Assembly: GCA_029268165.1 (NCBI GenBank)
Contig: JAJUGM010000033.1
Span: 1 to 14,471, forward strand
Reading direction: 5' to 3'
Source of the DNA: Bacteroidota bacterium
GTDB lineage: Bacteria; Bacteroidota; Bacteroidia; Bacteroidales; UBA10428
DNA: 14,471 nt
The position numbers and the translations under genes are program-made. Numbering within the stretch: position 1 is the first letter of the stretch; each line of letters starts with the position of its first letter. Below, piece after piece: positions 8,215-14,471 of the stretch. Under the pieces are notes generated by a model. It made no database searches and was not told the origin of the DNA. It worked only from the letters and a program-made list of their open reading frames with translations.

Positions 8215-10248
8215 TTATTTTACTTCCGAACCATCTGATACCTTTTGCTCGGGCGTTACGAAAACAAGCCTTCCATCTGAATCCTCTGCCAGCAAAATCA
8301 TGCCATGTGATTTAATACCTTTTATTACTCTTGGCTCGAGGTTGGCTAGCAGGCACACCTGTTTGCCCATCAAATCTTCGGGTTTGAAATAGCCGGCGAT
8401 ACCCGATACTACCGTCCGCTCATCAATACCTGTTTTTATCTTAAGCTGCATTAACTTGTCGGTTTTGGGTACTTTGCTGGCTTCAAGGATTGTACCTGTG
8501 CGGATATCCATTTTTGCAAAATCGTCATAACTTATTGCATTTTTCTGAGGCTTCACCTGAATATTTTGGACTGCTATATTTTTTACAGACTGCAACTTTT
8601 GCAATTGTTTTTCAACAACATCATCTTCAATTTTTTCAAAGAGCAATCCGGGTTCTTTAATTTCTGCGCCTGGTTTAAGCAACTGGATATTTCCTGCGTC
8701 GCGCCATTTCAGCTTGCCAAGGTTGAGGTACTCTGATAACTTTGTAGTTGTGAAAGGCAGGAAAGGTTCAAGTATGATTGCCAGATTTGCCGTAATCTGT
8801 AATGAGATATGAAGAATAGTCTTCACTCTTTCCGGGTCGGTTTTAATAATCTTCCATGGTTCAGTATCGGCAAGGTATTTATTGCCTAATCGTGCCAGAT
8901 CCATACCGGCTTTTAAGGCATCCCTGAAACGGAAATTTTCAAGATTTTCCTCGAGGTTTTGTTTCAGATTAACTATTTCATTCAGTGTCTGATTATCAAA
9001 ATCATTCAGATTACCTATTTCAGGTACTTTCCCGTTGAAATACTTATGAGTCAGGACAAGAGAGCGATTAACAAAATTGCCCAGTATGGCAACCAATTCA
9101 TTATTGTTTCTTGCCTGAAAATCTTTCCATGTAAAGTCATTATCTTTGGTTTCGGGCATGGTAGCACACAATACATACCGCAGCACATCCTGTTTGCCTT
9201 TGAAATCATCGAGATACTCATGGAGCCATACAGCCCAGTTTCGTGATGTGGATATTTTGTCGCCTTCGAGGTTAAGGAATTCATTGGCAGGGACATTGTC
9301 GGGGAGAATATAACCTCCGTGTGTTTTAAGCATCACCGGGAAAATGATGCAGTGAAAAACTATGTTATCTTTTCCAATAAAATGAATCAACCTTGTATCA
9401 TTTTGCTTCCAGTATTTTTCCCACTCGGGAGTAAATTCTTTTGTGGCCGATATGTAACCTATTGGCGCGTCAAACCAAACATAAAGCACTTTTCCTTTGG
9501 CTCCTTCCAGTGGCACCGGAATACCCCAGTCAAGGTCACGGCTTACAGCCCTTGGCTGAAGGCCGGCATCGAGCCATGATTTACATTGCCCGTATACATT
9601 CGGCTTCCAGTTTTTATGTTCTTCAAGTATCCATTTTCTGAGCTCTTTTTCGTGTTTGTCAAGTGGTAAAAACCAATGTAATGTATTTTTCAGGACAGGC
9701 TTACTGCCGCTCAGCATGGAACGGGGATTTATGAGGTCAGTAGCGCTCAATGAGGTGCCACATTTTTCGCACTGGTCACCATAAGCTGAGTCATTTCCAC
9801 AATGGGGGCATGTTCCAACAATATAACGGTCGGCCAGAAACTGGTTTACTTCTTCATCAAAGTACTGACTTGTTGTTTTCTCAATAAACTCGCCTTTCTC
9901 ATAAAGGGTTTTAAAGAAGTCAGAGGCTGTCTGGTAATGAATTTTTGAGGTGGTGCGTGAATAAATGTCAAATGAAATCCCAAATTCCCTGAATGACTCT
10001 TTGATCAGATTATGATATTTATCGACAATATCCTGAGGAGATACTTTCTCCTGACGAGCTTTGATAGTGATAGGAACACCATGTTCGTCGGAGCCACAGA
10101 TAAATAAAACATCCTCGCCTTTAAGCCTGAGGTAGCGGACAAAGATATCGGCAGGAACATAAACACCGGCCAGGTGGCCAATATGTACGGGTCCATTTGC
10201 GTAAGGCAGAGCGGCAGTGATAAGATAACGCTTATATTTTTTCATCAT
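8215..10248 (-). CDS. metG: Methionyl-tRNA synthetase with C-terminal tRNA-binding domain
   Basis: Charges tRNA-Met with methionine using ATP; essential and cytoplasmic. The 677 residues match the long, dimer-forming form. The class I signature HIGH is at residues 22-25 in LPYANGPVHIGHLAG, and the second signature appears as KISTS (331-335), a variant of KMSKS. The zinc knuckle CPHC...CEKC uses C147, C150, C160 and C163. The anticodon-binding helical domain follows, with WLDAGLQPRAVSRDLDWG and FVNRSLVLTHKYF on the way. The last roughly 100 residues (from FAKMDIRTGTILEASKVPKT) form the Trbp111/EMAPII-like OB-fold tRNA-binding domain. Two adjacent ATG codons could serve as start; I kept the first. 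The promoter region upstream is well formed. Confidence 0.97.
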   Translation of the reverse strand: MMKKYKRYLITAALPYANGPVHIGHLAGVYVPADIFVRYLRLKGEDVLFICGSDEHGVPITIKARQEKVSPQDIVDKYHNLIKESFREFGISFDIYSRTTSKIHYQTASDFFKTLYEKGEFIEKTTSQYFDEEVNQFLADRYIVGTCPHCGNDSAYGDQCEKCGTSLSATDLINPRSMLSGSKPVLKNTLHWFLPLDKHEKELRKWILEEHKNWKPNVYGQCKSWLDAGLQPRAVSRDLDWGIPVPLEGAKGKVLYVWFDAPIGYISATKEFTPEWEKYWKQNDTRLIHFIGKDNIVFHCIIFPVMLKTHGGYILPDNVPANEFLNLEGDKISTSRNWAVWLHEYLDDFKGKQDVLRYVLCATMPETKDNDFTWKDFQARNNNELVAILGNFVNRSLVLTHKYFNGKVPEIGNLNDFDNQTLNEIVNLKQNLEENLENFRFRDALKAGMDLARLGNKYLADTEPWKIIKTDPERVKTILHISLQITANLAIILEPFLPFTTTKLSEYLNLGKLKWRDAGNIQLLKPGAEIKEPGLLFEKIEDDVVEKQLQKLQSVKNIAVQNIQVKPQKNAISYDDFAKMDIRTGTILEASKVPKTDKLMQLKIKTGIDERTVVSGIAGYFKPEDLMGKQVCLLANLEPRVIKGIKSHGMILLAEDSDGRLVFVTPEQKVSDGSEVK

Positions 10249-10277
10249 AATAATAAATTGTTGTTAAAGCATGATAG

Positions 10278-10295
10278 TCCCGAAAGTTTTCGGGA
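10278..10295. repeat. Perfect 8-bp palindrome TCCCGAAA-GT-TTTCGGGA
   Basis: The arms 10278-10285 and 10288-10295 are exact reverse complements around GT. It sits 30 bases upstream of the metG start, inside the probable metG leader, so it is not a terminator of either flanking gene. It may be a dispersed palindrome, an operator or an mRNA hairpin affecting metG. Confidence 0.55.
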
Positions 10296-10405
10296 TCAAA
10301 TGTTTCAGATTTCATTATTGGTGTAATTGAGTTTTTTGCATCATGTGCCTTTTATAATCTGAATCAGAAAATTAAAATATTATAAAAATCAATGAATAAG
10401 TTTTA

Positions 10406-10413
10406 TTAATTTG
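10406..10413 (+). promoter_or_regulatory. Candidate -7 box for the LD-carboxypeptidase cluster
   Basis: TTAATTTG differs from TAnnTTTG at one base and would give a leader of about 50 nt before the ATG at 10470. No TTTG lies at the right distance upstream. It nearly abuts the stronger opposite-strand metG promoter. Confidence 0.3.
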
Positions 10414-10414
10414 G

Positions 10415-10444
10415 CAAAGATATTTAAAACAACCGTATTTCAAA
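10415..10444 (-). promoter_or_regulatory. Bacteroidota-type promoter for metG (TTTG-N18-TATCTTTG)
   Basis: On the minus strand TTTG (10444-10441) is followed after 18 bases by TATCTTTG (10422-10415), an exact match to TAnnTTTG. Transcription would begin near 10408, giving metG a leader of about 160 nt that includes the palindrome at 10278-10295. This is the best promoter in the window. Confidence 0.6.
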
Positions 10445-10469
10445 CTCATAAGCTATTATTTCGGGCATT

Positions 10470-11372
10470 ATGATTACACCGACTTATTTGCAGCCGGGCG
10501 ATATTATAGGGATAGTTGCACCTGCCAGCTTTGTTACTGCCGAAGAAATACAGGAATTTAAAAAGCTGGCAGAAAGTTGGGGACTAATCGTCAAGGAAGG
10601 TAAAAACCTTTACCTTAAAAAGAATTCTTTTGCAGGCACCGACGCTCAAAGAATTTCAGATTTTCAACAAATGCTTGATGATAAAAGTATCAGAGCCATT
10701 GTTTGCGCACGGGGCGGATATGGTACCATAAGAATTATTCATAAACTTGATTTCAGGAATTTTCAAAAAAATCCGAAATGGATAGTCGGATGCAGCGATA
10801 TTACCGTTTTGCATACTTTTTTACAGCAGAATACCGGTACGGAGAGCCTGCACGCCATAATGCCACGGCATTTTTCAAATCGTAAAAAAGATCTGTCATC
10901 AGTTGATTCATTAAAAAAAGCACTTTTTGGCGAACTGAGCGGATATGTTATTAAACCACATGCAAATAACCGCACCGGCAAAGCGTCCGGAATACTTATC
11001 GGCGGTAATTTGTCGGTCCTTTATAGTTTAAGAGGAACCAGCCTGGATATTGATACAAAAGGAAAAATTCTTTTTATTGAAGATGTTAATGAGTATCTTT
11101 ATCATATTGACCGGATAATCATGAATTTCAAAATAAGCGGCAAACTGAAGGACCTGGCCGGACTTATCGTAGGCGGAATGAGCGGTATGAAAGTATCGGT
11201 CTCAGGGTTTGATAAATCGGCCAATGAAATTATTCTTGAAGCAGTGGATGATTATAAATTTCCTGTTATGTTTAATTTCCCTGCCGGTCATATCAGACCA
11301 AATATGACGCTTATATTAGGCAGAGAAATAACAATGCAGGTAGAACCAGACAAATGCAGCCTGCAATTTTAA
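10470..11372 (+). CDS. ldcA: S66-family LD-carboxypeptidase (muramoyltetrapeptide carboxypeptidase)
   Basis: Removes the terminal D-alanine from murein tetrapeptides during peptidoglycan recycling. It has 300 residues, the normal length, and no visible signal peptide, consistent with a cytoplasmic LdcA. The family motifs are complete: PGDIIGIVAPAS at the N terminus, ARGGYGTIRII (80-90), and the nucleophile S109 in VGCSDITVLH. The rest of the Ser-Glu-His triad is E204 in LFIEDVNEYLYHIDR and H274 in FPAGHIRPNMTL. GGNLSVLYSLRGT is also typical. It starts at the ATG at 10470, just after the divergent promoter region, and is followed 7 bases later by yraN, so the two are probably co-transcribed. 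The gene name follows the family; the exact peptide preference is inferred. Confidence 0.92.
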   Translation: MITPTYLQPGDIIGIVAPASFVTAEEIQEFKKLAESWGLIVKEGKNLYLKKNSFAGTDAQRISDFQQMLDDKSIRAIVCARGGYGTIRIIHKLDFRNFQKNPKWIVGCSDITVLHTFLQQNTGTESLHAIMPRHFSNRKKDLSSVDSLKKALFGELSGYVIKPHANNRTGKASGILIGGNLSVLYSLRGTSLDIDTKGKILFIEDVNEYLYHIDRIIMNFKISGKLKDLAGLIVGGMSGMKVSVSGFDKSANEIILEAVDDYKFPVMFNFPAGHIRPNMTLILGREITMQVEPDKCSLQF

Positions 11373-11379
11373 TAAATGC

Positions 11380-11742
11380 ATGAACAGACGTACATCTTTA
11401 GGAAATAAAGGTGAAGACATTGCTGTAAATTACCTTCTCAATAATGGCTATCGCATTATGGAACGAAACTGGCGGTTTCACCATAAAGAAGTTGACATAA
11501 TTGCTGCTGACCAGTCGGATATTATTTTTATTGAAGTAAAAACCCGCACAGATGAGCGTTATGGAAGCCCTGAAGAAGCTGTGGATTATAAAAAACAGGT
11601 ATTTCTCATAGAAGCTGCAGAAGAATATGTAATTTTGAATAATATTGATGCCAACATCCGTTTTGACATAATTTCTATTATTCTAAAATCGGGAATTCCG
11701 TCAGTTAACCATATTAAAAATGCTTTTTATCCGCCATTTTAG
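11380..11742 (+). CDS. yraN: YraN/UPF0102 family protein (nuclease-like fold)
   Basis: A 120-residue protein of the conserved UPF0102 (YraN) family, related in fold to Holliday-junction resolvases and restriction-type endonucleases. The N terminus RTSLGNKGEDIAVNYL and the core motifs EVDIIA (E-x-D position) and IFIEVKTR (E-x-K) are intact, as are ERYGSPEEAVDYKKQ and the C-terminal RFDIISI strand. The putative metal-binding acid residues are therefore all present, but a biochemical role is not established for the family. It is about the usual length. It lies 7 bases after the LD-carboxypeptidase gene and 39 bases before the DUF502 gene, on the same strand, and is probably part of one housekeeping operon. 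Confidence 0.92.
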   Translation: MNRRTSLGNKGEDIAVNYLLNNGYRIMERNWRFHHKEVDIIAADQSDIIFIEVKTRTDERYGSPEEAVDYKKQVFLIEAAEEYVILNNIDANIRFDIISIILKSGIPSVNHIKNAFYPPF

Positions 11743-11781
11743 CATTTGAATATATACAGATAATAACTAAATAAAAAAAGT

Positions 11782-12372
11782 ATGAAATCAGATAAAAGAA
11801 ACGTGCTTAACAAGTTAATCCGTTATCTAATGCAGGGACTTTTGTTCATTGCCCCGGTGGGAATAACCATTTTCATTATTTTTAAAGTATTTGCAGTAGT
11901 TGATGCCTATACAAGAAATTATATCAAAGCCTTCTTTCATATTGACATCCCCGGAATGGGTATCCTTGTAGTTATTATTCTATTAATTATACTTGGATTT
12001 ATAGGCCAGTCGATACTTTTTCGCCCAATGCGCGACCTCATTGACAGCCTGATGAAAAAGGCCCCAATTATTAAACTTATATACACCTCACTAAATGATT
12101 TCCTGAATGCTTTTGTAGGTGAAAAACGGAAATTTACAAGGCCGGTTCTGGTAAAGGTGAATCACATTTCAAACCTTGAAAAACTTGGTTTCTTAACACA
12201 GGAAGATTTATCAGAGCTAAAAATAAAAGACAAAGTAGCGGTTTATTTTCCGCATTCTTATAATTTTTCGGGGGAACTTTTTATTGTACCGTCCGAACAC
12301 GTTACCCCGCTTGACTTACCTCCGGCCGAAGTTATGAAGTTTATTGTTACCGGTGGCGTTACACGCGTATGA
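11782..12372 (+). CDS. DUF502 family membrane protein
   Basis: A 196-residue inner-membrane protein of the DUF502 family, whose biochemical function is unknown. Two hydrophobic helices are evident: about residues 16-38 (QGLLFIAPVGITIFIIFKVF) and 57-80 (MGILVVIILLIILGFIGQSI). Characteristic family stretches are GLLFIAPVGITIFI, the turn after the second helix with a PIIKLIYTSLNDFLNAF motif, and the C-terminal half with VAVYFPHSYNFSGELFIVP and a PAEVMKFIVTGGV ending. Charges suggest both termini are cytoplasmic. It follows yraN by 39 AT-rich bases with no terminator between them. The 90 bases after it separate it from the secreted propeller protein, and its transcript may end there, although no hairpin is seen. 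Confidence 0.88.
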   Translation: MKSDKRNVLNKLIRYLMQGLLFIAPVGITIFIIFKVFAVVDAYTRNYIKAFFHIDIPGMGILVVIILLIILGFIGQSILFRPMRDLIDSLMKKAPIIKLIYTSLNDFLNAFVGEKRKFTRPVLVKVNHISNLEKLGFLTQEDLSELKIKDKVAVYFPHSYNFSGELFIVPSEHVTPLDLPPAEVMKFIVTGGVTRV

Positions 12373-12462
12373 GAAAATATTTTATTATGATGAAATATTC
12401 ATATTTTGCAGTATATTTCAACAAAATGTGAATTCATGTAAAATACCATATCAGCAACAAAA

Positions 12463-13965
12463 ATGATTGCACAAAAACTATCTGCCTTAACCTTATTTTT
12501 TATTGGGTTTATTATGACTGTATATACACAAAATATTCCTTTAGGAATATTTGACGGACAAACAGATATTGGCCGTGTTAAAATAAAAGGGTCATCGATA
12601 TATAATGCTGAAAACCAGGAATATCTTATGAAGGGTTCGGGTTATAACATCTGGTTTGGCCGTGACGAATTTCATTTCTTATGGAAAAAGCTGAGAGGAG
12701 ATTTTATATTGACAGCCAACGTTGAATTTATTGGTAAGGGGACGGACCCACACCGTAAAATAGGATGGATGATACGAAACAGTCTTGATACCAGCTCATC
12801 GCATATCAGTGTGGCAGTTCATGGCGACGGACTGACATCACTACAATACAGGAGAATTGCAGGTAAGCATACCGAGGAGATCAGAAGTGAGGTTGCACAC
12901 CCTTTGTTGATTCAGCTTGAGCGAAAAGGACATACATATTTTATGTCAGTTGCAAAGTGGGGTGAACCTTTTTCTGTAGTTCAGATGAATGAGTTTATAC
13001 TGAATAATGAAGTATATGCCGGTTTGTTTATTTGTTCGCATAATCCGGAGGTTGCTGAAAAAGCAGTTTTTCATAATGTAAGGATTACCATTCCGGCTTC
13101 TGAAGATTTTGTACCCTATCGTGATTATATTGGCAGCCGTCTTGAAATACTTGATATTGAAACCGGCAAGAGAAGAATTGTCTATGAAACCTCAGAGGCA
13201 ATACAGGCGCCTAACTGGACAGCCGACGGTAGGCTTATTATTTTCAATTCCAATGGGTTACTTTATTCATATAACCTGAATGATAATACCATTAAAGTGA
13301 TAAACACGGGATTTGCTGATGCCAATAATAACGACCATGTATTATCATTTGATGGCAGGATGATTGGTATCAGTCACCATAGCAAAAAAGATGATAATCA
13401 GTCTATTATTTATATTCTACCCGTCGAGGGCAGTTTAAAGCCAAAACGTATTACCCAGAAAGGACCTTCATACCTTCACGGCTGGTCGCCCGACGGAAAA
13501 TATCTGGTTTATACAGGTGAAAGAAACGGACAGTATGATATTTACCGGATACCAGTAAAAGGGGGCAAGGAGGTGCAATTAACCAATACGCCAAAGCTTG
13601 ATGACGGCGCAGAATATACACCCGATGGCAAGTATATATATTTTAATTCTAACCGGATGGGAAAAATGCAGATATGGCGCATGAATGCCGATGGCAGTAA
13701 TCAACAACAGATTACCAATGATGATTATAACAACTGGTTTCCACATGTTTCTCCCGACGGTAATTGGATAGTATTTTTATCATATAGTAAAGACGTTGAC
13801 CCTGACGATCATCCTTATTATAAGCATGTGATGCTGCGTATGATGCCGGTTGAAGGAGGGAGTCCGCGGGTAATTGCATGGCTTTATGGCGGACAGGGGA
13901 CCATCAATGTTCCAAGCTGGTCGCCCGACAGCAGGAAGATTGCTTTTATCAGCAACAGTAAGTAG
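12463..13965 (+). CDS. Secreted TolB-like (PD40) beta-propeller protein with N-terminal ConA-like domain
   Basis: A 500-residue exported protein. A signal peptide (MIAQKLSALTLFFIGFIMTV, cut near YTQ) is followed by a jelly-roll-like domain (about 25-212; LRGDFILTANVEFIGKG, IGWMIRNSL and AGLFICSHNP resemble DUF1349/ConA-like folds). From about 218 it has a TolB-type six-bladed propeller with PD40 repeats: WTADGRLIIFNSN, WSPDGKYLVYTGE, YTPDGKYIYFNSN, VSPDGNWIVFLSYS and WSPDSRKIAFISN. It is not TolB of the Tol-Pal system: it lacks TolB's N-terminal domain and no tol or pal gene is adjacent. A role in binding a polymer or protein in the periplasm or at the surface is inferred. Weak -7-like boxes (TATTTTG at 12402-12408, TATATTTC at 12412-12419) precede it. 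Its stop lies 16 bases before the CRISPR array. Confidence 0.85.
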   Translation: MIAQKLSALTLFFIGFIMTVYTQNIPLGIFDGQTDIGRVKIKGSSIYNAENQEYLMKGSGYNIWFGRDEFHFLWKKLRGDFILTANVEFIGKGTDPHRKIGWMIRNSLDTSSSHISVAVHGDGLTSLQYRRIAGKHTEEIRSEVAHPLLIQLERKGHTYFMSVAKWGEPFSVVQMNEFILNNEVYAGLFICSHNPEVAEKAVFHNVRITIPASEDFVPYRDYIGSRLEILDIETGKRRIVYETSEAIQAPNWTADGRLIIFNSNGLLYSYNLNDNTIKVINTGFADANNNDHVLSFDGRMIGISHHSKKDDNQSIIYILPVEGSLKPKRITQKGPSYLHGWSPDGKYLVYTGERNGQYDIYRIPVKGGKEVQLTNTPKLDDGAEYTPDGKYIYFNSNRMGKMQIWRMNADGSNQQQITNDDYNNWFPHVSPDGNWIVFLSYSKDVDPDDHPYYKHVMLRMMPVEGGSPRVIAWLYGGQGTINVPSWSPDSRKIAFISNSK

Positions 13966-13981
13966 GATTAAGAGAATTCTC

Positions 13982-14014
13982 AATTCAATCCACGCGTCCC
14001 GTGGGGGACGCGAC
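13982..14014 (-). repeat. Degenerate terminal CRISPR repeat
   Basis: This copy differs from the consensus at four of 33 positions: the first two bases are AA instead of GT, and the loop CA is GG. The next copy (14049) has a single A-to-G change in the loop, and the third (14115) has T for A at the penultimate base. The remaining four complete copies are identical. Decay concentrated at one end marks the oldest, leader-distal end. Confidence 0.9.
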
Positions 14015-14471
14015 GATTTTTCGCAGTTCCTCGATACGAGATTTCAGTGTTTCAATCCACGCGTCCCGTGCGGGACGCGACATAGCTTCTTTCAATTTCT
14101 GTCCGAAATGTGAAGTTTCAATCCACGCGTCCCGTGCAGGACGCGTCTACACATTGACCATTCCAAGACTGGCGTTGAAGTGTTTCAATCCACGCGTCCC
14201 GTGCAGGACGCGACTGATAGCGTCGCCGAAATTGAAATACATGAGAATGTTTCAATCCACGCGTCCCGTGCAGGACGCGACAAAATAGAAGATTTTTATT
14301 ATGGAGATTTTAAAGTTTCAATCCACGCGTCCCGTGCAGGACGCGACCTAAGTACAGGGATATTATGGATTCCAGTTACAATGTTTCAATCCACGCGTCC
14401 CGTGCAGGACGCGACCATAAGGATCTTTTAATTTTATTAAATCATTCACGTTTCAATCCACGCGTCCCGTG
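13982..14471 (-). CRISPR. CRISPR array, subtype I-C-like repeats, leader-distal end
   Basis: Eight 33-bp repeats start at 13982, 14049, 14115, 14182, 14249, 14315, 14383 and 14450; the last is cut by the window after 22 bases. Seven spacers of 34, 33, 34, 34, 33, 35 and 34 bp lie between them, all different. On the plus strand the repeat begins GTTTCAATCCACGCG and ends GGACGCGAC, so on the minus strand it ends in the I-C hallmark TGGATTGAAAC. The hairpin CGCGTCC/GGACGCG leaves exactly 11 nt after it, matching the 11-nt 5' crRNA handle known for Cas5c (Cas5d) processing. Transcription is therefore expected on the minus strand, from a leader beyond the right edge. No cas genes are in the window; the subtype is inferred from the repeat alone. 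Confidence 0.97.

Larger units (their letters stand above)
10249..10469. other. Divergent intergenic region metG / LD-carboxypeptidase
   Basis: A 221-base AT-rich gap between divergent genes. It holds a perfect palindrome near metG and promoter boxes near the other end, listed separately. No additional gene or RNA is supported. Confidence 0.5.

Noticed and set aside
12463..13965. True TolB of a Tol-Pal operon
   Set aside because: There is no TolB N-terminal domain, and no tolQ, tolR, tolA or pal gene nearby; only the propeller repeats are shared.
13874..14431. Small plus-strand frames across the array, encoding repeated SIHASRAGRD- and FNPRVPC-like segments
   Set aside because: They are translations of the CRISPR repeat, a known source of spurious protein annotations with I-C-type repeats.

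Overview
The window looks like a chromosomal segment from a member of the Bacteroidota, probably an environmental Bacteroidales-type organism. The evidence is its AT-rich composition, upstream boxes matching the Bacteroidota -7 promoter consensus TAnnTTTG, and the absence of obvious Shine-Dalgarno sequences. The gene set also fits: a large CBM9-like/DUF5916 outer-membrane protein, an HU-like/SPOR membrane protein, and a MetG carrying a C-terminal tRNA-binding domain. This taxonomic call rests on gene families and signals I recognise, not on a database search.

Layout. Bases 1-390 are non-coding as far as I can tell. They hold a compact structured repeat (about 89-156) with two hairpins, and the loop of the first is perfectly complementary to an upstream hexamer. 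Next is a long outer-membrane-type protein gene (391-3021, +). It converges on a tightly packed minus-strand operon (6892 down to 3065): a WbpE-type sugar aminotransferase, a WbpD-type N-acetyltransferase, UDP-glucose 4-epimerase (galE) and dTDP-glucose 4,6-dehydratase (rfbB). These four make nucleotide-sugar precursors for surface polysaccharide. The first two are consecutive steps toward a 2,3-diacetamido uronic acid sugar; their oxidizing partners are not in the window.

A divergent promoter region of about 200 bp separates that operon from an HU-like/SPOR-domain protein (7096-8169, +), which converges on metG (8215-10248, -). The gap between metG and the next genes carries a good divergent promoter signature and a perfect palindrome. 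A plus-strand housekeeping cluster follows: an S66 LD-carboxypeptidase (peptidoglycan recycling), a YraN/UPF0102 nuclease-fold protein, a DUF502 membrane protein and a secreted TolB-like beta-propeller protein.

The right end is a CRISPR array (13982 to the edge): eight 33-bp repeats, the last cut by the window, and seven spacers of 33-35 bp. The repeats are of subtype I-C type. Their polarity and the decayed leftmost copies show that this is the old, leader-distal end of an array transcribed on the minus strand. The leader, and probably the cas genes, should lie beyond the right edge. No cas gene is in the window, and I see no convincing novel defence system. The least explained element is the structured repeat near the left edge.
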